Source: Moorena sp. SIO3I8
GTDB taxonomy: Bacteria; Cyanobacteriota; Cyanobacteriia; Cyanobacteriales; Coleofasciculaceae
Assembly (NCBI RefSeq): GCF_010692325.1
Contig: NZ_JAAHHW010000003.1
Location: 18,131 to 82,130 of the forward strand
DNA length: 64,000 nucleotides
Reading direction: 5' to 3'
Shown: piece by piece, positions 16,727-25,580 of the stretch
Numbering within the stretch: the first letter of the stretch is position 1
How the letters are laid out: the number at the start of each line of letters is the position of its first letter
Notes under the pieces: model-generated
Seen by the model: only the letters and a program-made list of their open reading frames with translations
Database searches by the model: none
Told to the model about the DNA's origin: nothing
Position numbers and translations under genes: made by a program

Positions 16727-16735
16727 TGCTATAAT
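16727..16735 (+). promoter_or_regulatory. Extended -10 promoter for the Z-ISO gene
   Basis: TGCTATAAT is a perfect TGN plus TATAAT extended -10 box. Transcription would begin near 16742, giving a leader of about 26 bases before ATG 16768. It lies immediately next to the repeat copy at 16624-16726, which would supply the -35 region. Confidence 0.6.
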
Positions 16736-16767
16736 AGAGCGTTATTTCCCATCTATCACCCTTGCCT

Positions 16768-17484
16768 ATGGTATTTCCAAATTGGCTGAGTGTCAGCCAC
16801 TTTGTCATGTTTGGGTTGCTATTGACTTTTGCGATCGCTCATAGTGGTTTAGCCGCCCTGCGTTCTAAGGGTGAACAAATAATTGGTCCAAGGCTTTATC
16901 GTATTGTCTTTGCTTTAGTGAGTCTTCCGCTAGCAGTTGTATTAATTATTTACTTTTTGAACCATCGATATGATGGTATACAGTTGTGGCTCCTTCAGGA
17001 CCTGCCAGGTATTAAGTCATTAGTATGGGGGCTTTCAGTCATTTCTTTCTTGTTTCTTTATCCAGCTACGTTTAATTTATTAGAAATTGCTGCGATTCAA
17101 AAGCCCCAAGTCCATCTGTATGAGTCTGGCATTATGCGGGTTACCAGGCATCCCCAAATGGTAGGACAAGTAATATGGTGTATTGCCCATACCCTCTGGA
17201 TTGGTAGCACCTTTACCCTATTGACCTCCGTGGGATTAATTCTCCACCATCTTTTCGCTGTCTGGCATGGAGACCGCCGGTTGTTGGCACGGCATGGAGA
17301 AGCCTTTTGTGCACTCAAAGCTCGCACATCCGTAATCCCTTTTTTGGCAATTATCCAGGGACGTCAATTCCTGAGATGGCAGGAGTTTGTTCGTCCGGCA
17401 TACCTAGGAGTCATCGGTTTTACTGGGCTGTTGTGGTGGGTACATCCCCTCATGATTACAGCTGTAGCCCAAGTAAATTGGTAA
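16768..17484 (+). CDS. NnrU-family membrane protein, probable 15-cis-zeta-carotene isomerase (Z-ISO)
   Basis: Z-ISO is a heme-containing integral membrane isomerase that converts the 15-cis bond of zeta-carotene during carotenoid synthesis; the bacterial family is called NnrU. The 238-residue protein has about six hydrophobic segments and the family motifs: FVMFGLLLTFAIAHSGLAALR, PRLYRIVFALVSLPLAVVLI, FLFLYPATFNLLEIAAI, RVTRHPQMVGQVIWCIAHTLW and HLFAVWHGDRRLLARHGEAF. Conserved histidines in AHSG, RHPQ, IAHT and WHGD are candidate heme or catalytic ligands. The start is ATG 16768; the TTG at 16762 adds two residues. It is divergent from rbcR and lies upstream of thioredoxin and ndhF. Confidence 0.85.
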   Translation: MVFPNWLSVSHFVMFGLLLTFAIAHSGLAALRSKGEQIIGPRLYRIVFALVSLPLAVVLIIYFLNHRYDGIQLWLLQDLPGIKSLVWGLSVISFLFLYPATFNLLEIAAIQKPQVHLYESGIMRVTRHPQMVGQVIWCIAHTLWIGSTFTLLTSVGLILHHLFAVWHGDRRLLARHGEAFCALKARTSVIPFLAIIQGRQFLRWQEFVRPAYLGVIGFTGLLWWVHPLMITAVAQVNW

Positions 17485-17570
17485 TTAGGACATTTCTGTT
17501 GCTCAGATGATCCCGATTCGATGTAGCATGATCCCAAACAAATCTAAAAACCCTTATATTTCAAAAAATC

Positions 17571-18002
17571 ATGGTATTGTCTGTTGATGAACGGACGTTT
17601 TCAAAAACAGTTTTAGACTCTTCTGAGCCAGTTATCGTTGATTTCTGGGCTCCCTGGTGTGGAGTATGCCGGTTTGTTCACCCCATACTTGAGGAATTCC
17701 AAGCTCAAGGAAGCAATGATGTCAAGGTTGTCAGAGTAAACGCCGATAACAATCTCAAGCTTGCCAATACCTATCGACTCAAGACCCTACCGACATTGCT
17801 ATTCTTTGAGCAAGGTCAGTTGGTCTCACGAATAGAAGGTTTCCAAGGTCGGGATGAGCTGCTCAGGGAAATTGCCAGGCTGCTCAAATCACACTGCCAA
17901 TACCCAGATTTGACCAAGGAGTTGGATAAAAGGCAGCGCCAAGGTTTGAAAGCTTTTTCGGCCAATATCCCCTCTAGAGAAATTCTACGTCTTAGGTCTT
18001 AG
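17571..18002 (+). CDS. Thioredoxin with atypical WCGVC active site (C-type cyanobacterial thioredoxin)
   Basis: The 143-residue protein has a thioredoxin fold: VIVDFWAPWCGVCRFVHPIL with the active site W29-C30-G31-V32-C33, followed by VVRVNADNNLKLANTYRL and the cis-proline in LKTLPTLLFFEQGQLV. Valine replaces the usual proline in the active site. I recall this as typical of the cyanobacterial TrxC group, expected to shift redox potential. A C-terminal extension of about 35 residues (KELDKRQRQGLKAFSANIP) is unusual. The last residues and the stop codon are read from the CTTAGGT heptamer array, so the natural end was overwritten by repeat expansion. Confidence 0.88.
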   Translation: MVLSVDERTFSKTVLDSSEPVIVDFWAPWCGVCRFVHPILEEFQAQGSNDVKVVRVNADNNLKLANTYRLKTLPTLLFFEQGQLVSRIEGFQGRDELLREIARLLKSHCQYPDLTKELDKRQRQGLKAFSANIPSREILRLRS

Positions 18003-18025
18003 GTCTTAGGTCTTAGGTCTTAGGT
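17991..18025. repeat. Heptamer tandem repeat (CTTAGGT)5 overlapping the thioredoxin stop
   Basis: Five exact copies of CTTAGGT. The first two encode the final LRS and TAG stop of the thioredoxin gene; the rest lie downstream. Confidence 0.95.
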
Positions 18026-18736
18026 GCAAGAGGGTAATGGTACACAAGGAAAGCTGTTGACACCCGACCTGCTTTACCCGGCGCTAGGGAACTGGGTCAG
18101 AACACCCTTAGCCATTCAACCTAAAAGCCTAAAACCTTCACTTAAACTAATTAGCTAATTAGCGACTCTTAACCTAATTAGCCATTGAATTGGTCATCGG
18201 TAACCAGGTTGTGGGTTTACCATTTCCCATGACCAATTTCCCTTTCCCATGACCAATTACCAATTACCAATTACCAATTACCAATTACCAATTACTAATT
18301 GGTTTCTGACTCTTGTGCCTGAACTGTCCCTGTGAATTGATAAAAGTTATATTATACCACTTTCATGGCTAGGAATTGGGAAAGTATCCGTGCCAAAAAG
18401 ATAAATTTTTGTTAATTAAATTTTCTTATTATTTTCATCAAATATTGGGATTATCTGATGATTACTCGTTTTGATCAGATATTTTGTAATGAAGATTACT
18501 AAAAAGGTTAAGATTTGTATCAGATATGAGACCTTAGTGGCCTATTCACCGGATGGCGGCTGTTGGTAGTAGTCACCGCAAACCAATGCCAACCGTGAGT
18601 CCATGGTCTAGGCTGCTATAGTGCAGTTGAGATTAAAGGATCTGGCCTTCTACAGACAAACAAAAAGAAAAACTTTAGACATCAGCGGTTTACAGTTTGC
18701 CAAAATAGTAACGAAATCTGAAGTAGGCTGTCTTCA
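18026..18736. other. Long gene-free region upstream of ndhF
   Basis: About 710 bases without a credible gene. An array of the heptamer CCAATTA lies at 18253-18297, and TAATTAGC-like direct repeats near 18148-18182. The 18350-18736 part is AT-rich and free of simple repeats and probably holds the ndhF promoter and leader, but I see no box clear enough to place. Confidence 0.6.
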
Positions 18737-20803
18737 ATGGAACCGCTTTATCAATATGCCTGGCTAATCCCAGTGTTTCCCTTGGCAGGGGCAATGCTGG
18801 TTGGTCTGGGGCTAATTTCCTTCAATAGAGCAACAAACCGTCTGCGGCAGCTGTTAGCTGTATTTATTGTCTCCTGGTTGGGGGCGTCCATGGTGTTCTC
18901 CTTTGCTATACTCTGGAGTCAATTTCATGGTCATGAACCCTATCAACGCACCCTGGAGTGGGCTGCTGCTGGCAATTTTCACCTAATGATGGGCTATACC
19001 ATCGATCACTTAACCGCACTGATGCTGGTAGTGGTGACCACCGTAGCTTTTCTGGTCATGATTTATACCGATGGCTACATGGCTCATGACCCCGGTTATG
19101 TGCGCTTCTATGCTTATTTAAGCTTGTTTAGTTCCTCTATGCTCGGTTTGGTGGTTTCTGCCAACCTGTTGCAAGTTTATATTTTCTGGGAACTGGTGGG
19201 AATGTGTTCCTACCTGCTCATTGGATTCTGGTATGACCGTAAGGCAGCAGCAGATGCTTGTCAAAAAGCTTTCGTGACTAACCGTGTCGGAGACTTTGGT
19301 CTGCTGTTAGGCATGTTGGGACTCTACTGGGCAACTGGCACCTTCGACTTTGATGCCATGGGAGCCAATCTGGAAGCCTTTGTCGAATCCGGTTACCTGG
19401 GTGCAGGCATGGCAGCTGTGTTCGCTGTCTTAGTGTTTCTCGGTCCGGTGGCTAAATCCGCACAATTTCCCCTCCACGTTTGGCTTCCCGATGCCATGGA
19501 AGGCCCAACCCCAATCTCTGCCCTAATTCACGCCGCAACTATGGTAGCCGCTGGGGTGTTTTTGATTGCGAGGATGTACCCCGTGTTTGAAGGGATTCCA
19601 GTCGCCATGACTGTGATTGCCTGGACGGGAGCATTTACCGCTTTCTTAGGGGCAACCATTGCTATTACTCAAAATGATATTAAGAAAGGGTTAGCCTATT
19701 CAACTATGTCTCAATTGGGTTATATGGTAATGGCAATGGGCATTGGAGCCTATGGTGCTGGCTTATTTCACCTGATGACCCACGCTTATTTCAAAGCCAT
19801 GCTGTTCCTCTGCTCTGGGTCAGTAATTCACGGTATGGAAGCTGTGGTTGGCCATGACCCGATTTTGGCTCAGGATATGCGGTTAATGGGAGGCTTGCGT
19901 AAGTTTATGCCCATTACCTCCCTGACATTCCTAATTGGAACCTTGGCAATTTGTGGAATTCCACCCTTCGCAGGGTTCTGGTCAAAAGATGAAATCTTAG
20001 GCAGTACTTTTGAGGTAAGTCCAATACTTTGGGGAATTGGCTGGCTGACCGCTGGAATGACTGCTTTCTATATGTTCCGGATGTATTTCTCCACCTTTGA
20101 AGGGGAATTTCGGGGCAATGAGATGGAAATTCGTCATCAACTCAAAGAAGCTGCTGGTGTAGCTGTACCTGCTTTTGGTCCTGGTGCTATGGATGTACGG
20201 GAACTTGAGGCTCAGGCTGACGATGATCACCACGACCACCACCACAGTGAGTTTCCCCATGAGTCACCCTTAACGATGACACTACCGTTGTTAGTGTTAG
20301 CCGTGCCATCGGTACTGATTGGTTTGGTGGGAACTCCCTTTAACAACTACTTTGAGGAATTTATCCACCCAGCCAGTGAAACCATAGCCGAAGTCGTGGC
20401 AGAAGCAGAAGCCTTTGACTGGTCAGAATTTCTGATTATGGGCGGCAGTTCCGTGGGAATCGGTCTGATTGGGATTTCCGTTGCGGTACTGATGTACTTA
20501 CAGGGCAAGATTGACCCCAATGCGATCGCTAAAAAAATCCAGCCCCTATATCAGCTGTCTCTCAATAAGTGGTACTTCGATGAAATTTATGACCGGCTGT
20601 TTGTTCAGGGAAGCCGTCGATTAGCACGGCAAGTTATGGAAGTAGACTACCGTATCGTTGATGGTGTAGTCAACCTGACTGGCTTTTTCACCCTGCTCAG
20701 TGGTGAAGCACTGAAATACGTAGAAAACGGTCGTGCCCAATTCTATGCTCTAATTGTCTTCCTCGCAGTACTGGGTTTAGTAATTGTCTCAGGTGTGACC
20801 TGA
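18737..20803 (+). CDS. ndhF: NAD(P)H-quinone oxidoreductase subunit 5 (NdhF1)
   Basis: NdhF is the large antiporter-like membrane subunit at the distal end of NDH-1, used in respiration and cyclic electron flow in thylakoid membranes. The 688-residue protein has some 14-16 hydrophobic segments and the family core: DHLTALMLVVVTTVAFLVMI, GMCSYLLIGFWYDRKAAADA, FVTNRVGDFGLLLG, FPLHVWLPDAMEGPTPISAL and ITQNDIKKGLAYSTMSQLGY. The lysines and histidines of the proton path are present. A hydrophilic histidine-rich loop (DDDHHDHHHSEFPHES) near 495-510 is unusual and could bind metal. ndhD follows 104 bases downstream, and a strong terminator closes the pair. Plastid-like N-terminus MEPLYQYAWLIPVFPLAGAM fits NdhF1. 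Confidence 0.96.
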   Translation: MEPLYQYAWLIPVFPLAGAMLVGLGLISFNRATNRLRQLLAVFIVSWLGASMVFSFAILWSQFHGHEPYQRTLEWAAAGNFHLMMGYTIDHLTALMLVVVTTVAFLVMIYTDGYMAHDPGYVRFYAYLSLFSSSMLGLVVSANLLQVYIFWELVGMCSYLLIGFWYDRKAAADACQKAFVTNRVGDFGLLLGMLGLYWATGTFDFDAMGANLEAFVESGYLGAGMAAVFAVLVFLGPVAKSAQFPLHVWLPDAMEGPTPISALIHAATMVAAGVFLIARMYPVFEGIPVAMTVIAWTGAFTAFLGATIAITQNDIKKGLAYSTMSQLGYMVMAMGIGAYGAGLFHLMTHAYFKAMLFLCSGSVIHGMEAVVGHDPILAQDMRLMGGLRKFMPITSLTFLIGTLAICGIPPFAGFWSKDEILGSTFEVSPILWGIGWLTAGMTAFYMFRMYFSTFEGEFRGNEMEIRHQLKEAAGVAVPAFGPGAMDVRELEAQADDDHHDHHHSEFPHESPLTMTLPLLVLAVPSVLIGLVGTPFNNYFEEFIHPASETIAEVVAEAEAFDWSEFLIMGGSSVGIGLIGISVAVLMYLQGKIDPNAIAKKIQPLYQLSLNKWYFDEIYDRLFVQGSRRLARQVMEVDYRIVDGVVNLTGFFTLLSGEALKYVENGRAQFYALIVFLAVLGLVIVSGVT

Positions 20804-20832
20804 CCTGCTTTGTTAATTGTTAGTTGTTTATA

Positions 20833-20866
20833 CACAATTAACAATTAACAATTAACAATTAACAAT
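20833..20866. repeat. Heptamer tandem repeat (CAATTAA)n between ndhF and ndhD
   Basis: Four to five copies of CAATTAA fill the spacer of the ndhF-ndhD unit. Confidence 0.9.
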
Positions 20867-20907
20867 TTGCAATTTTATTTTGACCAATGGTGACTGACTA
20901 GTTGACT

Positions 20908-22491
20908 ATGACAGATTTCCCCTGGCTAACAATAATTATTCTGTTTCCGATTGCGGCATCGCTTCTGCTCCCGTTTCTGCCAGAAAAAAATGGGACTTGG
21001 GAGCGTTGGTACTCTTTAATTATCGGGCTAATTGATTTTGCCCTAATTGTCTATGCTTTTGTGACCCAGTACGACCTGAGCAACCCAGAACTGCAACTGG
21101 TCGAAAAATACAGCTGGGTGCCTCAAATGGACTTGAATTGGTCAGTAGGTGTAGATGGCTTATCCATGCCTCTTGTTTTACTGACTGGCTTTATTACTAC
21201 CCTAGCGATGCTGGCAGCTTGGCCGGTAACCTTCAAGCCTAAGCTATTTTACTTCCTGATGTTGGCAATGTACGGTGGTCAGATTGCTGTATTTGCTGTT
21301 CAAGATATGCTGTTGTTCTTCTTGGTATGGGAACTGGAGTTAATTCCGGTTTACATGCTACTGTCAATCTGGGGGGGCAAAAAGCGTCTCTATGCAGCTA
21401 CCAAGTTTATCCTCTACACCGCAGGGGGTTCCCTGTTTATCTTGCTAGCTGCCTTAGGCATGGCATTCTATGGAGATACCGTAACCTTTGATATGCGATC
21501 GCTCGCCCTCAAAGATTACGCCCTAAATTTCCAGCTACTGCTTTACGGAGGCTTCCTGATTGCTTACGGGGTCAAGCTACCCATCTTCCCTCTACATACC
21601 TGGTTACCAGATGCCCATGGGGAAGCCACAGCACCGGTACACATGCTCCTGGCTGGCATTCTGCTGAAAATGGGGGGATATGCCCTAATCCGCATGAATG
21701 CTGGCATGCTACCCGATGCCCATGCCGTGTTTGCTCCCGTATTGATAATTTTAGGGATTGTCAATATTGTCTACGCTGCCCTTACCTCCTTTGCCCAGCG
21801 TAATCTCAAGCGTAAGATTGCTTACTCATCCATTTCCCATATGGGATTTGTCTTAATTGGTATTGCTTCCTTTACCGACTTAGGCATGAGTGGGGCAGTG
21901 ATGCAAATGATTTCCCACGGTTTAATTGGTGCCAGCCTATTCTTCTTAGTAGGAGCTACCTATGACCGTACCCATACCTTGATGCTCGATGAGATGGGGG
22001 GTGTTGGTAAGAGAATGGGCAAAATGTTCGCCATGTGGACAACCTGTTCCATGGCATCCTTAGCATTACCCGGAATGAGTGGGTTTGTGGCAGAAGTGAT
22101 GGTGTTTGTTGGCTTTGCGACCAGTGATGCTTACGGTTCCTTTTTCAAGGTATTAGTGATCGTCCTGGCAGCTGTCGGGGTTATCTTAACACCAATTTAC
22201 CTGCTCTCCATGCTGCGGGAGATTTTATATGGTCCGGAAAACAAGGAATTAGTCGCCCACGAAGCCTTGATTGATGCTGAACCTCGGGAAGTGTTTATTA
22301 TTGCCTGTCTGTTAGTACCAATTATCGGCATTGGTTTGTATCCGAAAATTGTGACTCAGATCTATGACGCTACCACAGTCCAGCTAACCGCACGACTCCG
22401 CAACTCTGTACCAACCTTGGTCAACGAAGCACCAGTAGCACTAGAAAATGCTCCAATAGTTTCTGTCGCTCCATCCATTGCTCCTCGTTAG
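20908..22491 (+). CDS. ndhD: NAD(P)H-quinone oxidoreductase subunit 4 (NdhD1)
   Basis: NdhD is a second antiporter-like subunit of the NDH-1 membrane arm and works beside NdhF. The 527-residue protein shows [118 protein letters not shown] and a long series of hydrophobic helices. The lysine in LLKMGGY and the glutamate in WELELIP mark the proton channel. The preferred start is ATG 20908; a TTG at 20902 adds two residues. Pairing with ndhF suggests the NDH-1L respiratory complex rather than the CO2-uptake paralogues. Confidence 0.95.
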   Translation: MTDFPWLTIIILFPIAASLLLPFLPEKNGTWERWYSLIIGLIDFALIVYAFVTQYDLSNPELQLVEKYSWVPQMDLNWSVGVDGLSMPLVLLTGFITTLAMLAAWPVTFKPKLFYFLMLAMYGGQIAVFAVQDMLLFFLVWELELIPVYMLLSIWGGKKRLYAATKFILYTAGGSLFILLAALGMAFYGDTVTFDMRSLALKDYALNFQLLLYGGFLIAYGVKLPIFPLHTWLPDAHGEATAPVHMLLAGILLKMGGYALIRMNAGMLPDAHAVFAPVLIILGIVNIVYAALTSFAQRNLKRKIAYSSISHMGFVLIGIASFTDLGMSGAVMQMISHGLIGASLFFLVGATYDRTHTLMLDEMGGVGKRMGKMFAMWTTCSMASLALPGMSGFVAEVMVFVGFATSDAYGSFFKVLVIVLAAVGVILTPIYLLSMLREILYGPENKELVAHEALIDAEPREVFIIACLLVPIIGIGLYPKIVTQIYDATTVQLTARLRNSVPTLVNEAPVALENAPIVSVAPSIAPR

Positions 22492-22519
22492 GGATTGATA
22501 TTTTACAGTTGACTAGCTT

Positions 22520-22585
22520 GTAGAGTGGGCAAAAACAGTTCTATTGTTTTGAGTCTTCTACACTAGATTAGTTTGCCCACCCTAC
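22520..22585. repeat. Inverted repeat with GTAGRGTGGGCAAA arms
   Basis: Arms at 22520-22533 and 22572-22585 pair over 14 bases with one mismatch, around a 38-base loop. Related GTGGGCAAAA...TTTTTGCCCACCCTAC sequences occur at 53660-53725. This looks like a dispersed palindromic element. Confidence 0.7.
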
Positions 22586-22612
22586 TAGTGATTAACAAAT
22601 TAGCAGCTTTTA

Positions 22613-22649
22613 ATGTAGGGGTAGTATGAACCAACCCCTACATTTTTTT
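22613..22649 (+). terminator. Rho-independent terminator of the ndhF-ndhD unit
   Basis: ATGTAGGGGT (22613-22622) pairs perfectly with ACCCCTACAT (22634-22643) around an 11-base loop and runs into seven Ts. It lies 122 bases after the ndhD stop. Confidence 0.85.
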
Positions 22650-22831
22650 GTTGCCAAAGCCCCCAGCTCCCTTATATCATGTCAGGATAATTACCCTTAA
22701 TAAAAATCTCCCCCATCTCCCCATCTCCCCATCTCCCAACCGGATTTGATATTAGAGAAGCTCTTGCCAGCGATCGCTTAACCAAAACTGATCTTAAAAT
22801 ATAAGAAACTTGTGCGGGAAGTAGCTAAATC

Positions 22832-23443
22832 ATGACATTAGCCACCACAGCTGTTGAAACTAATCCCATTGTGCTGAGGATGCCTCCAGCATTGGATATG
22901 GATGATGACCAATTTTTTGAGTTTTGTCAGGTTAATCGAGATTTACGTATTGAACGCACATTAGACGGAGAAATAATTGTTATGCCCCCAACAGGAGGTG
23001 AAACATCTGACAGAAATTCCGACATTAATTTTCAGCTACGGTTATGGAACCGCCAAACAAAGCTAGGGAAAGTTTTTGAGTCTTCTTGTGGCTTTAAGCT
23101 GCCCAATGGGGCAGATCGTTCTCCTGATGCATCTTGGCTCAAGCTGGAGCGGTGGGAATCCCTGAGTAAAGAACAAAGGAAAAAATTTATTCCTCTGTGC
23201 CCAGATTTTGTGATTGAGTTGCGTTCCCCCAGTGATAGGGTAAAAGACCTCAAGGACAAGATGGAGGAGTACATGGACAATGGTGCGAGGTTGGGGTGGT
23301 TGATTGAGCCAAATAGTCGTCGGGTGTATATTTACCGTCCTGGTGCTGATGTGGAGCAATTGGAAAATCCCGCTACGGTGAAGGGGGATGATTCAGTGCT
23401 GCCTGGTTTTGTCATGGTTATGGAAGAAATTTGGGAAGGTTGA
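22832..23443 (+). CDS. Uma2 family (DUF820) protein
   Basis: A 203-residue Uma2 protein of the same subtype as 5697-6266. It shows LRIERTLDGEIIVMPPTGGE near 36-55, SCGFKLPNGADRSPDASWL, LCPDFVIELRSPSDR, LKDKMEEYMDNGARLGWLIEP and YIYRPGADVEQLENP, ending in LPGFVMVMEEIWEG. The SPD and ELRS elements form the nuclease-like core. The ATG at 22832 is the only good start. It is followed, convergently, by two further Uma2 genes of a different subtype on the minus strand, so four Uma2 genes lie within about 5 kb. Confidence 0.88.
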   Translation: MTLATTAVETNPIVLRMPPALDMDDDQFFEFCQVNRDLRIERTLDGEIIVMPPTGGETSDRNSDINFQLRLWNRQTKLGKVFESSCGFKLPNGADRSPDASWLKLERWESLSKEQRKKFIPLCPDFVIELRSPSDRVKDLKDKMEEYMDNGARLGWLIEPNSRRVYIYRPGADVEQLENPATVKGDDSVLPGFVMVMEEIWEG

Positions 23444-23499
23444 GGGGTAGTACTTTCAGCCTACTCCCTTCGCTCCTCCTTATCCAAAACTGACCTTAG

Positions 23500-24249
23500 T
23501 TATTTTTGCAGTCTGTGATTAACCTCGTCTACTGATATACTCAAAGCGTCAGCTATCTGTTCCACACTCACCCCTAATCCTAATAAATGGGAAATAGCTT
23601 TCTGTAGTGCTTGTTCAGTTTTCTGTAGTGCTTGTTCAGCTTCCTCATAAGCCATGTCCAGTTCTTGAAAATTTAATAGCTTTTTACCTAACTTTGGATC
23701 GAAAAACTCTAATTTTCCCTGATTCACTTGAAGTTCTAAACCTAAGACTTCACTGTAAATCGAGAAATCTTCATCTCCTAAAGGTTTGCTAGCTATAGGC
23801 TCATAGTTTCCCTCCACCAGACGTAATCCTTTCAGGGGTGGTTGGAGATAATCTTCCACAGGGTCATACTGCATGTATTCTAATACTCCCATATCTTGGT
23901 ATGTTTGGCGATTAAACCTTTGATCAGTTCCCTTAGTACTTATTGAAGTTACTTCTAAGATCCAACTCGGAAACTTTCCGCCTTCTTCCCAAACTTTGTA
24001 GTGTTTTCGTAGTTTATTTTCTACTCCGAAAATTACAAATACATCAGGCTCAATTACCGCATCATATATGCCTTCTAGGTAGTAAATCGATAAGTTACCG
24101 GAAACATAAACATCGTCTCGATTTTTGAAATAGTTTTTCAAGGCTTCTACGCCATAAATGATATAATCTCGGTTAGGGTCACTTTCTGCCATTGGTGTAC
24201 CATTAGTATTGCGGTAGAAAAATTTAGGTTTTAATTGCTCATTAGTCAT
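23500..24249 (-). CDS. Uma2 family protein with C-terminal coiled coil and HTH-like tail
   Basis: The 249-residue protein carries the long-form Uma2 domain: PNRDYIIYGVEALKNYFKNRDDVYVSGNLSIYY, EPDVFVIFGVENKLRKHYKVW, PSWILEVTS with the acidic core, and YEYMQYDP-like MGVLEYMQYDP. After the domain come DMAYEEAEQALQKTEQALQKA, a short coiled coil, and LGLGVSVEQIADALSISVDEVN, which looks like a helix-turn-helix of the kind often attached to these proteins. Its closest relative here is the next gene, 24333-25202. The function is unknown. Confidence 0.88.
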   Translation of the reverse strand: MTNEQLKPKFFYRNTNGTPMAESDPNRDYIIYGVEALKNYFKNRDDVYVSGNLSIYYLEGIYDAVIEPDVFVIFGVENKLRKHYKVWEEGGKFPSWILEVTSISTKGTDQRFNRQTYQDMGVLEYMQYDPVEDYLQPPLKGLRLVEGNYEPIASKPLGDEDFSIYSEVLGLELQVNQGKLEFFDPKLGKKLLNFQELDMAYEEAEQALQKTEQALQKAISHLLGLGVSVEQIADALSISVDEVNHRLQK

Positions 24250-24332
24250 TGGTCATTCAGCAAGGGAGTAGGGAGCAGGGAATAGGGAATAGGGAATAGG
24301 GAACAGGGAATAGGTAAGGGGGAATAACCAAT

Positions 24333-25202
24333 TTAAATGTGACGGTTAACCTCTGCCACTGATAAATTTAGTGCTTCAGCTATCTGTTCAACAGTCAAGC
24401 CTAAGCTTAATAACTGGGAAATAGCATTCTGTAGCCCTTCTTCCGCTCGTTGTCGGGCTTGAGCTTCGGCAGCTCGCTCTAACTCCGCTTGTTGTCGGGC
24501 TTGAACTTCAGCAGCTCGCTCTAACTCCGCTTGTTGTCGGGCTTGAGTTTCTGCGGTTTGCTCTAACTTTGCTCGTTGATAAGCTATCTCCAGTTCTTGA
24601 AAATTTAATAGCTTTTTCCCCAGCTTCGGATCAAAAAATTCTAGTTTTACCTGATGCACTTGCAGCTCTAGACCTAACACTTCACTATCAATAGAAAAAT
24701 CTCCATCCCCTAAGGGCTTGCTGGGGATAGGTTGATACTTTCCCTTCACCAAACGTAATCCCTTAAGTGGCGGGTTAAGATAATCCCCGGTAGGATCATA
24801 CTGAAAGTATTCTAATACTCCCATTGTTTGGTATAGTTGGCGTTTTGTGGTTTGATCACTATTCCGGCTGCTTTTTGAGGTTATTTCTAATACCCAACTG
24901 GGCAATTTTCCTCCTTCTTCCCAAGCCTTGTAGCTTCTTCGCTGTTTGTTTTCCACGCCAAAAACCACAAATACATCAGGAGAGACTACCTGATCGGGTT
25001 CTCCTTTCTGGTAGTAAATAAATAAGTTACCCGAAACATAAACATCTTCCCGATTTTTGAAATAACTTTTTAATGCTTCTACTCCATAAATTAGATAATC
25101 CCGAGTAGGATCACTTTCTGTCATAGGTTTACCATCACTATCGGGGTAGAAAATTTCGGTTTTGAGTTCGTCAGTTATTTTAGTAATAGGTACTTTAGTC
25201 AT
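24333..25202 (-). CDS. Uma2 family protein with repeated coiled coil, paralogue of the neighbour
   Basis: This 289-residue protein shares the Uma2 body of 23500-24249 (DPTRDYLIYGVEALKSYFKNREDVYVSGNLFIYY, VSPDVFVVFGVENKQRRSYKAW, LPSWVLEITS, MGVLEYFQYDP) and the same C-terminal HTH-like LGLTVEQIAEALNLSVAEVN. They differ in the linker. Here a 13-residue AEXQARQQAELER unit is repeated about three times, coded by a tandem DNA repeat near 24440-24560. The pair clearly arose by tandem duplication, and the coiled coil has since expanded. The ATG is preceded by TTTCCTA on the plus strand, meaning TAGGAAA as a weak ribosome-binding site. Confidence 0.88.
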   Translation of the reverse strand: MTKVPITKITDELKTEIFYPDSDGKPMTESDPTRDYLIYGVEALKSYFKNREDVYVSGNLFIYYQKGEPDQVVSPDVFVVFGVENKQRRSYKAWEEGGKLPSWVLEITSKSSRNSDQTTKRQLYQTMGVLEYFQYDPTGDYLNPPLKGLRLVKGKYQPIPSKPLGDGDFSIDSEVLGLELQVHQVKLEFFDPKLGKKLLNFQELEIAYQRAKLEQTAETQARQQAELERAAEVQARQQAELERAAEAQARQRAEEGLQNAISQLLSLGLTVEQIAEALNLSVAEVNRHI

Positions 25203-25580
25203 AGGAAAGACACCTTCTGATTAAAATTGAAACTAGAAACTTGAAACTTATAGCTGATAGCTTACATTAGTGAACCTTTTCTCTATGGGGAAGAAGGGTA
25301 ATGGTGAAAACACTTTCCCCATTACCCAAAGGTGTAATTGCAATCACACCGCATTACAGAATCTCTAATTACCTTAATTTGACCATCAGTAGAAAAAACA
25401 GATCACCTGTCACTGGACATTTTAGCCACTCTATGATACCGCTGCTAGCATTGACCATCAAAAAGTGTGTTAAGTGTCGGAAGTGTCGGAAGTGTCGGAA
25501 GTATGCCAGGATTCCTACTCCCTACTCCCTGCTCCCTACTCCCTACCCAATTTAGAACTGCTATAGAATAGATACACGCT
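25203..25580. other. Gene-free stretch with 9-base and 7-base tandem repeats
   Basis: No credible gene. Three to four copies of GTGTCGGAA lie at about 25472-25501, followed by a CTACTCC heptamer array at about 25511-25548. The last 20 bases hold the leader of the agmatine-deiminase-like gene. Confidence 0.7.
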
